Shown: in pieces, positions 23,552 through 32,721 of the stretch
Numbering within the stretch: position 1 is the stretch's first letter
Layout of the letters: each line of letters opens with the position of its first letter
From: Streptosporangium pseudovulgare
GTDB lineage: Bacteria > Actinomycetota > Actinomycetes > Streptosporangiales > Streptosporangiaceae
Direction: 5' to 3'
Length of the DNA: 64,000 bases
Assembly (NCBI RefSeq): GCF_014648055.1
Contig: NZ_BMQJ01000011.1
Location: forward strand, 156,044-220,043
Notes under the pieces: generated by a model
What the model was told of the DNA's origin: nothing
Database searches by the model: none
What the model saw: the letters and a program-made list of their open reading frames with translations, nothing else
Program-made: the position numbers and the translations under genes

Positions 23552-23923
23552 TCAGCCCTCCTGGGCGCCCATCTCCTTGGCCAGCTCGGCCCGGATCGCG
23601 TCCATGTCGAGGGCGCGGACCTGACCGATCAGGTCTTCGAGGGCCGGCTCCGGCAGCGCCCCGGGCTGGGCGAAGACGACGATGCCGTCGCGGATGGCCA
23701 TGATCGTCGGGATCGAGGTGATCTCGAAGCCCTGGGCCAGTCCCTGCTGCGCCTCGGTGTCGATCTTGCCGAACTTGATGTCGGTGTGCTTCTCCGACGA
23801 CTTCTCGAAGATCGGGCCGAACGTGCGGCATGGCCCGCACCAGGCCGCCCAGAAGTCCAGCAGGACGATCCCGTCGTCGGCGATCTCGTTGAAGTTCTGC
23901 TCGGTTACCTCGATGGTCGCCAC
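23552..23923 (-). CDS. trxA: Thioredoxin
   Basis: A protein of 123 residues. Thioredoxin fold with active site WCGPC at 28-32 and the cis-proline segment EITSIPTIMAI. A cytoplasmic disulfide reductant served by thioredoxin reductase, which is not in the window. The GTG at 23923 has AGAGGAG 7 nt upstream, so the longer frame to 23992 is rejected. It is slightly longer at the C-terminus than E. coli TrxA. Two interspersed repeats follow upstream (24048-24276). Confidence 0.93.
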   Translation of the reverse strand: MATIEVTEQNFNEIADDGIVLLDFWAAWCGPCRTFGPIFEKSSEKHTDIKFGKIDTEAQQGLAQGFEITSIPTIMAIRDGIVVFAQPGALPEPALEDLIGQVRALDMDAIRAELAKEMGAQEG

Positions 23924-24047
23924 CGGTGGCTCCTCTTGTCGTTCACGTCTGTACGGCTCCCATAACCACCTACCCCCCGCCGGGCATTCCATGGCGGCCG
24001 CCGTCGCGCTCCGTCACCGCACCCGGCCAGGAAGTCCGCATGAGCCC

Positions 24048-24276
24048 GCGAGGGGGCGCCGGTGTCTGGACCGAGGAACGCAGGAGCGAAGCGACGGAGT
24101 GACGAGGGAAGACACCGGGCTTCAGCCCCCGAGCCGCGACACGAAGTGTCGCCATCAACACAGCGAGGGGGCACCGGTGTCTGGACTGAGGAACGCAGGA
24201 GCGAAGCGACGGAGTGACGAGGGAAGACACCGGGCTTCAGCCCCCGAGCCGCGACACGAAGTGTCGCCATGAGCAC
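24048..24276 (+). repeat. Two ~110-bp interspersed repeats
   Basis: Two full units, about 24048-24162 and 24163-24276, same family and orientation as at 18931. Both carry the hairpin variant CGACAC-GAA-GTGTCG. They lie between the trxA 5' region and the 3' end of the PQQ-like gene; no other feature is visible in 23924-24279. Confidence 0.9.
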
Positions 24277-24279
24277 GAC

Positions 24280-26172
24280 CTACTCCGCCTCGACGCGCAG
24301 CGCGGTGACGGCGAACCGGGTGGCGATCTCCTCGAAAGGCATGATCACCAGCGTGCCGCCGCGGTAGTGGATGTGCGCGTCCTGTGACTCCCCGCCCGCC
24401 TTCTGCGGCAGCTCGGCGACCGGCGTCGCCCTGCCGGTGGCCGGGTCGATCCTGGTCAGCCTGGGGGCCGGCTCGTTCCGGCCGCCCTCCTCCATGACCA
24501 GCAGCCCCTTGTCCCCGGCGGTCCCGGTGTCGACGAAGGTGAGCATGTTCGCCCTGGTGCCCGAGGACTTCCACAGTCTGCGGCCCGTCTTCAGGTCGAA
24601 GGCCACGATGTCGTCGCGGCTGATCCCGCCGCCTTCGGTGTTCACCGGGAAGGTGCTCAGGTAGAGGGTGTCGCCGCGCACCGCCGTACGGAGCTCCCGG
24701 TAACCGCCCTCGATGTAGATGGTGCCGTTGAGCGGCAGCAGATCGATCTTCTCGTCGGTCTCGAACTGGCGGAGCTTGCTCCCCTTGCCGTCCAGCACGA
24801 GGACGGTCGCGCGGTCGCCTCCGCCCCACACCGCCACCGGCGGGTCCGCCGAGACCAGGGCGTCGGGGACGCCGTAGTCGTCGGCGACCCGGTGCTCCCC
24901 CCGGAAGTCGCCGGTCCGCGCGTCGAGCACGACGATGCGAGCACCGCCCTGTGAGCAGCGCAGGGCGACCACCACCTGCCTGGGCGAGGCGGCGGCCTCC
25001 TCGGTCGAGCACACCTGCGAGGTCACGGACGTCCACGCCTTCTTCCCGTCCGCGGGATTGTAGGCCGACACCTGCCCGGCGGTCCGCACGATCGCCAGGT
25101 CACCGGCCAGCAGGAGACCGGGGATGTCGATGCTCTTGTCGTTCGCCGCCGATGCCTTCGCCGGGACCGTGGTCTTCCACAGCAGCTTGCCTGTCTTGAC
25201 GTCGAGGCCCGCCAGACGGTCGCAGATCTTCGTGGTGGTGCCGTAGGCCACGACGCCCCGGCCGCCGACGATGCCGGGGGTGGCCCCGCAGAGCTGCGCG
25301 CCGGGGGCGGGCGTGCCCCAGGCCCGCTTGCCGGTCTTCAGGTCGTAGGCGAGCACGCCGTCCTTCTGCGCCCGGATGACGGCGGTGTCGCTCATCCAGG
25401 CGCCGAAGGCGATCGAGGCGTCGTTGCCGATGACCTCGGTGCCGGCCGTGGTGAAGGGGACCTGCCATTCCCCTTCCCGCAGCTCCTTTCCGGTCCCGAA
25501 CCCGTCGGAGACGAACCAGGCGGTGCCGGCGCCGATGCCGAGCAGCGCGACGAGGCCGAGCGCCACGAGGAGCACGGTCCTGCCGGTCCTCCGCCCGGCG
25601 GGCGGCGGGGCAGGGTGCGCGCCCTGCGGCTGCGGAGCCTGGTACGGCCCGGGGCCCTGCGGCGGGTACGGCTGCGCGCCCTGCTGCGGGTGGGGGACGG
25701 GCCCCTGCGGCGGTCCCAGCGGGTACGTCCCGCCGGGCTGCTGGTACGGCTGCGCACCCGGCGGGTTGGGCCCGCCGGGTTGCGGATACGGCCCTCCCTG
25801 CGGATACGGCCCTCCCTGCGGATACGGCGCGGGCTGCGGTCCGCCGGGTTGCGGCCCGCCGAGACCCTGCGGGTACGGTCCGCCGGGTTGCGGCCCGCCG
25901 GGACCCTGCGGTTGAGGTCCGGGGCCCTGCGGGTACGGCCCGCCCTGCTGCCCTCCCGGCGCCGGATGCGTCTGACCCGGTGGATACGTCTGACCCGGTG
26001 GGTACGGCTGCCCGCCGTACCCACCGGTCTGCTGCGGCTGATACGGCGATGCCCCCTGCGGCCAGGGCGCCGGCGTCCCCGGGACGCCCTGCTGCCCGCC
26101 GTACCCGCCCGTCTGCGACGGGTGCGGCGGGTGCGGCCACCCCTGCGGCGGGGCGTTGCGGTCGTCGGTCAT
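24280..26172 (-). CDS. Membrane-anchored PQQ-like beta-propeller protein
   Basis: A protein of 630 residues. The N-terminal 190 or so residues are Pro/Gln/Gly/Tyr-rich repeats (PYPQGGPYPQ type), then one membrane span (TVLLVALGLVALLGIGAGTAWFV) and an extracellular propeller with PQQ-type blades: LKTGKRAWGTPAPG, DVKTGKLLWKT, NPADGKKAWTS, DLKTGRRLWKSSG. No catalytic quinoprotein residues are recognisable, so a scaffold or sensor role is more likely than a dehydrogenase. ATG 26172 has GGGGAGAG 5 nt upstream. It follows the metallopeptidase-like gene by 13 nt and both share the Pro-rich-tail/one-span design, suggesting a common operon. Confidence 0.8.
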   Translation of the reverse strand: MTDDRNAPPQGWPHPPHPSQTGGYGGQQGVPGTPAPWPQGASPYQPQQTGGYGGQPYPPGQTYPPGQTHPAPGGQQGGPYPQGPGPQPQGPGGPQPGGPYPQGLGGPQPGGPQPAPYPQGGPYPQGGPYPQPGGPNPPGAQPYQQPGGTYPLGPPQGPVPHPQQGAQPYPPQGPGPYQAPQPQGAHPAPPPAGRRTGRTVLLVALGLVALLGIGAGTAWFVSDGFGTGKELREGEWQVPFTTAGTEVIGNDASIAFGAWMSDTAVIRAQKDGVLAYDLKTGKRAWGTPAPGAQLCGATPGIVGGRGVVAYGTTTKICDRLAGLDVKTGKLLWKTTVPAKASAANDKSIDIPGLLLAGDLAIVRTAGQVSAYNPADGKKAWTSVTSQVCSTEEAAASPRQVVVALRCSQGGARIVVLDARTGDFRGEHRVADDYGVPDALVSADPPVAVWGGGDRATVLVLDGKGSKLRQFETDEKIDLLPLNGTIYIEGGYRELRTAVRGDTLYLSTFPVNTEGGGISRDDIVAFDLKTGRRLWKSSGTRANMLTFVDTGTAGDKGLLVMEEGGRNEPAPRLTRIDPATGRATPVAELPQKAGGESQDAHIHYRGGTLVIMPFEEIATRFAVTALRVEAE

Positions 26173-26185
26173 CTGCTCTCCCCCA

Positions 26186-27979
26186 TCAGCCGAGCTGGCC
26201 GCGGACATAGTCGGCCCACTGCCGCTGGAACTGCTCTTCTCCGACTCCCAGGACCTTCCGCAGCGCGTCCTCGGGTTTGCCGTCGCGGTAACAGGCGGTC
26301 ACGAACTCCACGAGCCTGCGCTCGCCGTACCTCTCCGCGATCAGCCGCGACGCGAGGTGGCCCATCAGGTAGTTGACGCTGGTCATGCCCTTGACGTCCC
26401 AGGAGAGGTTGTCCGGGATCCGGCCGGTGAACGGCTGTGGGAGCCGTCCGGCCAGGTAGGCGCGGCCCTCGTTGTAGCGGATGTTGGCGGTGACGGGGCT
26501 GCCGCGGTTGGCCGCGTACTCGGCGAACCCCTCGACCACCCAGTTGTCGAGCCCGAGGAAGCCGCCCTTGCCGCCGTCGAGACCGGCCATCGCCGAGTGC
26601 GTGAACTCGTGGCGGAAGATCTCCCCGATGCCGTCAGCGGTCCTGAAGAAGGACGAGGCGGTGTCCATCACGACCCGGGTGGCGCCGATCTCCACCCCGT
26701 CGCTCCTCTGCCAGGCGGGCATCGGGATGGAGACCCCGGCCTCGTGGGCCTTCTCCTTGCGGAACAGGTTTCCGAGCTGGTCCTGTCCCTTGACCAGCGC
26801 CGCCACGAATCTCTTGGGCACCGCCGCGCCCTGCGCCCCGTTCTGCGCCAGCCAGCCGAGGGTGGTCCGCGCGGCCTGTTCGGCGATGGGGGACGCCCGC
26901 CTCGCCTGGGCGGCCAACTGCGGCGGGGCCAGGATGATCGTCCGAGGGGTCCTGACGACGGTGACGTCGGGCCAGATGTCCCACGGCCCGGGGTAGTAGA
27001 CGGTCTTGGAACCCACGCTCACCGGGGCCGGGGCGCCGCCCACCTTGGTGACCAGCAGCGGGGTGCCGGCCTTCTGCTTGGTGACCGTCCAGCGGTACCA
27101 CTCGGTGACCGTGCGCAGGTCGACCCCGTCGAACCGGTGGATGAAGGCGACGTCGAGGTTGAACGTCACTCCCCGGCCGAAACTGTCCTGGGCGCGCCCC
27201 TCCTGCGACAGGGTCTGGTAGGACATCTCGGAGATCGGCAGCTTGCGCAGGTTGTTGAAAAGCCTGGTCTGTTGCTGGACCAGCGCCGTGTTCTTCTGGT
27301 CGAAGATCCCGGTGTACGCCTTGAGGTCGCCGTCGTTCAGCGCCGCGGTGTGCCCCTTCAGCAGCGCCTCGATGTCCTGCTTGGTCACCGCCACGGAGCC
27401 CGGGTCGGCGGGCGCCGTCTCCTCGGCGAGCGGGTCGGAACCCTTCACCTCGCCCACTACCGCGCCCACCACGATCCCGGCCCCGACCGTCACCAGGACG
27501 GCGAGCACGGCGAGCGTGACCCACAGCCATGTTCTGCGGCGGCGCGGCGCCGGGGGCGCCGGCGGATGCCCGCCCGGCTGCGGCGCGGACGGCTGCTGCC
27601 CGCCCGGCTGCCACTGCGTGGGCCCCTGCCACTGCGGACCCGCCTGCGGGCCGGACTGCCCGTACGGCGCGGGTTGCCCGTGCGGTGCGGACTGACCGTA
27701 CGGCGGACCGGGCTGGGCGGGCTGCCCGTACGGCATGGGCGGCTGACCGGACGGGGGCCGGTCGCCCCACCGGGACGGCGCGGGCCCCTGTGGGGCCTGT
27801 GGCCACGACGCGGGCTGCGGCGCGGCGGGAGAGGGCTGCGCGGTGGGCGAAGGCTGCTGCGTCACCGGCGGTGCGGGGGGCGCGGGTGGCGCGGGCGGCT
27901 GCCCGCCCGGCTGCCACTGTGCGGGCCCCTGCCACTGCGGGTGTGGCGGATACTGCTGGTTGCCCGGCCCCGTAGTCAC
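26186..27979 (-). CDS. Membrane-anchored HEFTH metallopeptidase-like protein
   Basis: A protein of 597 residues. A Pro/Gln/Gly-rich cytoplasmic tail (about 1-150), one membrane span (TWLWVTLAVLAVLVTVGAGIVVGAVV), then an extracellular domain. Its C-terminal third has EIFRHEFTHSAMAGLDGG, an HExxH zinc motif, and further downstream VVEGFAEYAAN, where Glu could be the third ligand as in gluzincin-like peptidases. The GTG at 27979 has only a weak ribosome site. It lies 13 nt before the PQQ-like gene. The upstream 610 bp hold repeats. A secreted-face protease is inferred; the substrate is unknown. Confidence 0.75.
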   Translation of the reverse strand: MTTGPGNQQYPPHPQWQGPAQWQPGGQPPAPPAPPAPPVTQQPSPTAQPSPAAPQPASWPQAPQGPAPSRWGDRPPSGQPPMPYGQPAQPGPPYGQSAPHGQPAPYGQSGPQAGPQWQGPTQWQPGGQQPSAPQPGGHPPAPPAPRRRRTWLWVTLAVLAVLVTVGAGIVVGAVVGEVKGSDPLAEETAPADPGSVAVTKQDIEALLKGHTAALNDGDLKAYTGIFDQKNTALVQQQTRLFNNLRKLPISEMSYQTLSQEGRAQDSFGRGVTFNLDVAFIHRFDGVDLRTVTEWYRWTVTKQKAGTPLLVTKVGGAPAPVSVGSKTVYYPGPWDIWPDVTVVRTPRTIILAPPQLAAQARRASPIAEQAARTTLGWLAQNGAQGAAVPKRFVAALVKGQDQLGNLFRKEKAHEAGVSIPMPAWQRSDGVEIGATRVVMDTASSFFRTADGIGEIFRHEFTHSAMAGLDGGKGGFLGLDNWVVEGFAEYAANRGSPVTANIRYNEGRAYLAGRLPQPFTGRIPDNLSWDVKGMTSVNYLMGHLASRLIAERYGERRLVEFVTACYRDGKPEDALRKVLGVGEEQFQRQWADYVRGQLG

Positions 27980-28067
27980 ATTCGCCCCATAGACACCAAG
28001 AGTTATAGACCGCCCCAAACCATAGCGCCGATCCCGAACCCCAGAACCGCGACTCCCCCCACCCCGA

Positions 28068-28520
28068 ACCCGCAAGGGGCCACCGGGGTCTGGACCGAGG
28101 AGCCCCGCGAGGGCCGCCGGTGCCTAGAACTGAGGAGACCCGCGAGGGGGCGCCGGTGTCTGGACCGAGGAACGCAGGAGCGAAGCGACGCAGTGACGAG
28201 GGAAGACACCGGACTCAAGCCCCCGAGCCGCGACACGAAGTGTCGCCATCAACACAGCGAGGGAGCGCCGGTTTCTGGACCGAGGAACGCAGGAGCGAAG
28301 CGACGGAGTGACGAGGGAAGACACCGGGTCTGAGCCCCCGAGCCGCGACACGTAGTGTCGCCATCAACACAGCGAGGGGGCGCCGGTGTCTGGACTGAGG
28401 AACGCAGGAGCGAAGCGACGGAGTGACGAGGGAAGACACCGGGCTCAAGCCCCCGAGCCGCGACACGAAGTGTCGCCGTCAACACAGCCCCGAGCCGCGA
28501 CGCGAAGCGTCGCCATGAAC
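28068..28520 (+). repeat. Array of ~110-bp interspersed repeats, about 4 copies, with fragments
   Basis: Two short degenerate fragments (about 28068-28137), then full units at about 28141, 28255 and 28372 and a terminal hairpin module (28485-28520). Hairpin tips vary: CGACAC-GAA-GTGTCG, CGACAC-GTA-GTGTCG, CGACGC-GAA-GCGTCG. The array separates the upstream end of the HEFTH gene from the 3' end of the nuclease gene. 27980-28067 shows nothing clear. Confidence 0.9.
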
Positions 28521-28529
28521 ACAACACAA

Positions 28530-28555
28530 CGCCGCCTCCCCGAGGGGAGACGGCG
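28530..28555 (-). terminator. Terminator of the nuclease gene
   Basis: A stem of 11 pairs with one mismatch: CGCCGCCTCCCC (28530-28541) against GGGGAGACGGCG (28544-28555), 36 bp beyond the nuclease stop codon on the minus strand. Confidence 0.75.
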
Positions 28556-28590
28556 CCGTATTTCCGGTTACCGACCGGGCACGCCTCCGG

Positions 28591-30987
28591 TCAGGGCTTC
28601 CCGCCGGGCAGGTCCAGTCCGATGATCACCGGGTCGTGGTCGGAGGAGCGGAACGCGTCCGGCCGGTAGAGGCTGGGCGGGTTGTACTCCGTGTTGTAGT
28701 CGAGCATCCGGCTCTCGTCGGAGTTGATGTGCCAGATCGTCGCGCCGGTGACGCGCTTGAGCAGGCTCTTTCCGGCCAGGGCGTGGTCCAGCTCGCCGAG
28801 CATGCCGTTGTAGAGGTAGCTGTAGCGGTCGGTCTCGGGGATGAACTTCTTGGTCACGCTGGTCAGCTTGCCGGCCTCCAGCGTGTGGATCGGGTCCTCC
28901 TCGCCGTAGGCGTTGAGGTCGCCGAGCACCAGCGGGTTGGGCAGGTCGAGGCTGTCGATCAGGGCCAGCGTCGTCTTCGCCTGGCGGATCCGCTCGCCGT
29001 TGTAGCAGCCCTGGCCGTCACCGGTGTCGGCGTCGGGCCCGGTGGCGTCCTCGTCGCAGCCCTTGGACTTGAAGTGGTTGACGATGAGCGTGAACGGCTG
29101 GCCGCCCTGGACCCGGCGGAACGTCTGGATCAGCGGGGGCCGCCGGTAGACCGGGTCGGTGGAGGAGAGGGCGGGGCCGACGGGCTTGAGCCTGGCCGGC
29201 TTGTAGATCGCCGTCACGTGGATCAGGTCGGTGCCGGGGTTGGGGTGGGTGAGCGCCGCGTAGGTGCCCGCGCCGACTTCGGCGTTGAGCGCGTCGACCA
29301 GCGCCTGGACGGCGGTCTGGCCGTTGTTCTGGACCTCCATCAGGCCCACCACGTCGGCGTCCATCCCCTTGAGGGCGGCGACCAGCTTGGCGAGCTGGCG
29401 CCGCTGCTCCACGGCGGTGGTGGCGCCGCGCGACTTCAGGGTGGTGAACCAGTTGAGGGTGTTGAAGCTGGCCACCTTGACGTTCCCGCGCACCGGGGAC
29501 GGCTCGGCCTGGCGCGGGTTGGTCCGGGCGAACTCGATCGGCACGGTCGGCTGGAGGCGGTAGACGCCGAAGCCGTAGCCAAGCACGCCGGTGACGCCGG
29601 TGGCGGTGTCACCGAGGCGGACGACCTGCGGGTCGGTGTAGGGGATGACGGCCGGGTTCTCCTTGGTGGAGCCGTCGTCCACGAGCAGGCTGCGGCGGGC
29701 GTCCCGGGCGGTGTCCGCACCCGGCCGGTCGGTCGGCTGGAACACCCGGCCCTCGGCGGAGACGGTGACCTCGCCGTAGCGGCCCAGGTTGTAGTGGTCG
29801 GTGAGGGTCAGCTTCTCCGGGAAGGTGACGAGCATGCTCTCAAGCGGCTCGAAGGTCTTCCCCTCGGGCAGCGGCAGGTCCTGCGGGGCCGGCTGCACAC
29901 TGCCGGTGCCGCAGACGTCCACGGCGGTGACCGGCGACAGCTCGGTCCAGCCGTTGTACTCCACGACCTTGCCGGTGACCAGCACCCGGTCGCCGGGCTT
30001 GACGTCCTTGAGGGAGTCACGGGCGTAGGCGTAGAGGCCGTCGGAGGTGGCGGGGTCGTCGTCGGGTGTCGGGTCCTGGAGGAAGAACCCGCCGAGCTGG
30101 TCGGCTCGCTGGAAGTCGCCGGTCACGACACCCTCGACGCGGACGGTCTTCCCGGCCAGCGGGCTGACGTCGCCGCTGCCCTGCACCTCGGCGATCTGGT
30201 GGGTGGCCGGGATGTCACACGGCTCCGCCGTCGGAGTCGCCGTCGGAGTCACGGTCGGGGTCGCCGTGGGGGTCGCCGTGGGGGTCACGGTCGGGGTGGC
30301 GGTGGGGGTGGGGCCGGGGTCGCCGCAGGGCGCCGGGGTGGTCGCCCGGTTGCGCGGCGCGGGGGCGCCGGTGGCCACGTCGGCGGCGTTGGCGTCGGTG
30401 TCGGCGCAGCCGTGGTCGCCGCGCAGCCCGGCGAGCGTGCCGGAGAGGGCCGGGGCCGGGGCGGCGCCCTCGAAGTAGTTGGCGGTGCCGTAGCCGACGA
30501 GGTCGGCGATCAGCGCCGTCTGCTCGGCGGTGCAGGGGACGGAGCCGCCGTTGCAGGCCAGGCCCTCGGCCGAGCGAACCAGGACGACCTTGCCGGAGCT
30601 CGCGCTCAGGTTGATCGTGCCGGTGCCGTCGGGGTCGGGCAGCGCGGCGCCGGTGGAGCCGCCGGCGAGCCGGACGAGGTGGTACTGGCCGGGTGCCAGC
30701 GTGCCGGTCAGCGGGACGGGCGAGTTGGCGCCGAAGGTGCCGGTTCCGGTGGCGCTGCCGTACTGCACGGACCAGCCGTCCAGCGAGACGGCCGCGGAGC
30801 CGCGGTTGAACAGCTCGACGAAGTCGTTGGCGTACGGCGCGCCGCTGCCGCCGCCACCGCCGTAGACCTGGCTGATGACGACGGTGCCCGGCGCGGCCAG
30901 GGCCGGGGCGGAGGTCAGGACCGCCAGGCCGGACACGGCGAGGCCGCCGGCCGCGAGGGCGGCGGCCACTTTGGTTGAAGGACGCAT
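28591..30987 (-). CDS. Secreted ExeM/NucH-type extracellular nuclease
   Basis: A protein of 798 residues. Signal peptide (hydrophobic core about 8-28, cut after ALAA), lamin-tail-like domain (about 33-150, ISQVYGGGGGSGAPYANDFVELFNRG), a Thr/Pro linker of TPTATPTV repeats (about 225-255), an OB-fold segment (DGLYAYARDSLKDVKPGDRVLVTGKV), then an endonuclease/exonuclease/phosphatase domain (about 500-790) with KVASFNTLNWF, DVVGLMEVQNNG, FTLIVNHFKSKG, LGDLNAYGEEDP and RSSDHDPVIIGL carrying the metal and catalytic residues. It probably degrades extracellular DNA for phosphate or nutrients. The ATG at 30987 opens MRPSTKV. Confidence 0.92.
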   Translation of the reverse strand: MRPSTKVAAALAAGGLAVSGLAVLTSAPALAAPGTVVISQVYGGGGGSGAPYANDFVELFNRGSAAVSLDGWSVQYGSATGTGTFGANSPVPLTGTLAPGQYHLVRLAGGSTGAALPDPDGTGTINLSASSGKVVLVRSAEGLACNGGSVPCTAEQTALIADLVGYGTANYFEGAAPAPALSGTLAGLRGDHGCADTDANAADVATGAPAPRNRATTPAPCGDPGPTPTATPTVTPTATPTATPTVTPTATPTAEPCDIPATHQIAEVQGSGDVSPLAGKTVRVEGVVTGDFQRADQLGGFFLQDPTPDDDPATSDGLYAYARDSLKDVKPGDRVLVTGKVVEYNGWTELSPVTAVDVCGTGSVQPAPQDLPLPEGKTFEPLESMLVTFPEKLTLTDHYNLGRYGEVTVSAEGRVFQPTDRPGADTARDARRSLLVDDGSTKENPAVIPYTDPQVVRLGDTATGVTGVLGYGFGVYRLQPTVPIEFARTNPRQAEPSPVRGNVKVASFNTLNWFTTLKSRGATTAVEQRRQLAKLVAALKGMDADVVGLMEVQNNGQTAVQALVDALNAEVGAGTYAALTHPNPGTDLIHVTAIYKPARLKPVGPALSSTDPVYRRPPLIQTFRRVQGGQPFTLIVNHFKSKGCDEDATGPDADTGDGQGCYNGERIRQAKTTLALIDSLDLPNPLVLGDLNAYGEEDPIHTLEAGKLTSVTKKFIPETDRYSYLYNGMLGELDHALAGKSLLKRVTGATIWHINSDESRMLDYNTEYNPPSLYRPDAFRSSDHDPVIIGLDLPGGKP

Positions 30988-31149
30988 GACCGGGAGCGTA
31001 AAGCCCTATGTATCGCTCCACACTTACTTATGAGTAGATAGAGGGTGAAATTACATAATCTCGATACTTTGCGGAGATTACCCGGCAGAGATCATGTCGC
31101 ACTTTGCCGTAGATCTCGCTTTGACCGCTTTCATGGGTATGAGTCGGTC
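30988..31149. other. Divergent promoter interval, AT-rich
   Basis: Between the leftward nuclease and the rightward pentapeptide-repeat gene. It is AT-rich for this window, with CTATGTATCG and the small dyad TACT-TATG-AGTA near 31025-31040. No confident -35/-10 pair can be assigned in either direction. Confidence 0.4.
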
Positions 31150-32649
31150 ATGAGAAGCCTGGACCTGGGCTGGACCACCTGCGCCGCCCTCCCCGGATGC
31201 GCCGGATCGGCGCGGCGACCCTACGGACGCTGCCTGGCCCACCTGGACGACGCCGAGCTGGCCGAGGTCCTCGGCGGCCTCTCCCCCGGCTCCCCCGTCG
31301 ACCTCCGGGGCACCCGGGTGGAGCCGCACCTGCTGGAGCGGGTCCTGGACGCCACGCGCGGGCGTCCGGGCCGGGCCAGGTTCGACCGGGCGGTCCTCAC
31401 CGGGGACGCGAGGTTCGGCGGCGTCGTCTTCGGCGGGGACGCCACCTTCGACCACGCGCGCTTCCACTGCCTCGCCTCGTTCGTGGACGCTCGCTTCACC
31501 GGGAACGTCTCCTTCCGCGGGGCCGGGTTCGCCAGGGAACTGTCCCTGCACGGCGTCTCCGTCGCCGGGCACGCGGCGTTCGACCGGGTCTCGGCGGGCC
31601 GGGACGCGCTGTTCGGCGCCGCCGCGTTCGGCCGCACCGTCTCCTTCGAGGGCGCCGAGCTGCACGGCTTCACCAGCTTCGACGGCGCCCGCTTCGCCGG
31701 GGACGCCGTCTTCCGCGGGTGCCGGTTCGGCCGGGCGGTGTCGTTCCGCAGAGCGGAGTTCGGCGGGCTGGCCGGGTTCGAGGGGGCGCGGTTCCGGGAG
31801 GGCGGCTCCCTGACCCCCGCCTCGGCGGGCCGCGGCCTGTCCCTCGCCGGGGCGTGGGCGGGTGGCGGCCTGGACGTCGCGGCCGCCGGCTGTCGGGTGG
31901 ACCTGCGGCGCCTGCGGGCGGCCGGGCGGCTGGCCGTACGGCTCGACGACGCCGAGGCCGACCTCACCGGCGCGACGCTGCTCGGCCCGGCCAGGATCGA
32001 GGGGCGCGTCCGGTCCGGCGGCAACCCGGGACGCGACGGGGACGGCGAGCGCGGCACGACCGTACGGCGGACGGTCACGGAGGACGGTGGGCGCGGCACG
32101 ACCGTACGGCGGACGCTCACGGAGGACGGCGCGGCCCGGGTGACCCCGCCGCGCGGGCCGGACCGGACGAGGCCGCCGCGTACTCCCCCGACCAGCCGGG
32201 TGACCTCACTGCGCGGGCTGGACGCCGAGGCGCTGGAGCTGGTCCGGGTGGATCTCGGCGCCGGCGGTCTCACCGGGGTCCGCCGCCCCGAGCGGCTCCG
32301 CCTGACCGGCTGCGCCCCCGCCGCCCCGCGCGGCGTGCGCCTCGCGGCGCGCCGGTGGCCGCGCCGCCGCGCCCTGGCCTCCGGTCTCACCCTCGGGGCG
32401 CTGGAGATGCGCCGCGTCACCGTCGCGGCGCCCGCCCGCTGGCTGCTCGGGCCGCACTGGGCGCCGGGCGGAAACGGCCCGCGGATGAACCGGATCATGG
32501 GATGGCTCGCCCTGGTCACCGCCGTCACGGCCGCGAGCCTGCTGGCGGGCTCGGCGTCGCACGCCGCGCACCGGCCCGCCCCCGCGACGCCCCAGAAGGA
32601 CCTTCCGGGACATTCCAGGGTCACCCCTGATGCGCATCCCCGGATCTAG
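31150..32649 (+). CDS. Pentapeptide-repeat protein with C-terminal membrane span
   Basis: A protein of 499 residues from ATG 31150. A short Cys-containing N-terminal part (TTCAALPGCAGSARRPYGRCLAHL) is followed by a long run of A-x-F-x-x pentapeptides (about 80-260: GDARFGGVVFGGDATFDHAR and so on), expected to form a right-handed quadrilateral beta-helix. A duplicated GTTVRRT(V/L)TEDG segment lies near 300-330, and one membrane span lies close to the C-terminus (WLALVTAVTAASLLAGSASHA). An upstream in-frame GTG at 31045 lacks a ribosome site. Function unknown; some such proteins mimic DNA or protect gyrase, but nothing here shows that. Confidence 0.75.
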   Translation: MRSLDLGWTTCAALPGCAGSARRPYGRCLAHLDDAELAEVLGGLSPGSPVDLRGTRVEPHLLERVLDATRGRPGRARFDRAVLTGDARFGGVVFGGDATFDHARFHCLASFVDARFTGNVSFRGAGFARELSLHGVSVAGHAAFDRVSAGRDALFGAAAFGRTVSFEGAELHGFTSFDGARFAGDAVFRGCRFGRAVSFRRAEFGGLAGFEGARFREGGSLTPASAGRGLSLAGAWAGGGLDVAAAGCRVDLRRLRAAGRLAVRLDDAEADLTGATLLGPARIEGRVRSGGNPGRDGDGERGTTVRRTVTEDGGRGTTVRRTLTEDGAARVTPPRGPDRTRPPRTPPTSRVTSLRGLDAEALELVRVDLGAGGLTGVRRPERLRLTGCAPAAPRGVRLAARRWPRRRALASGLTLGALEMRRVTVAAPARWLLGPHWAPGGNGPRMNRIMGWLALVTAVTAASLLAGSASHAAHRPAPATPQKDLPGHSRVTPDAHPRI

Positions 32650-32721
32650 GTCCAGGATGGACCATGTACAGCTCTGCCGTTCCCCGGACGGGAACGCACC
32701 GAAGACCACGATGGAGCAAGG

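Noticed and set aside
28636-30978. Plus-strand open frame of 780 codons opposite the nuclease gene
   Set aside because: Low-complexity Gly/Val/Asp composition typical of a shadow; the minus strand has a signal peptide and all EEP nuclease motifs.
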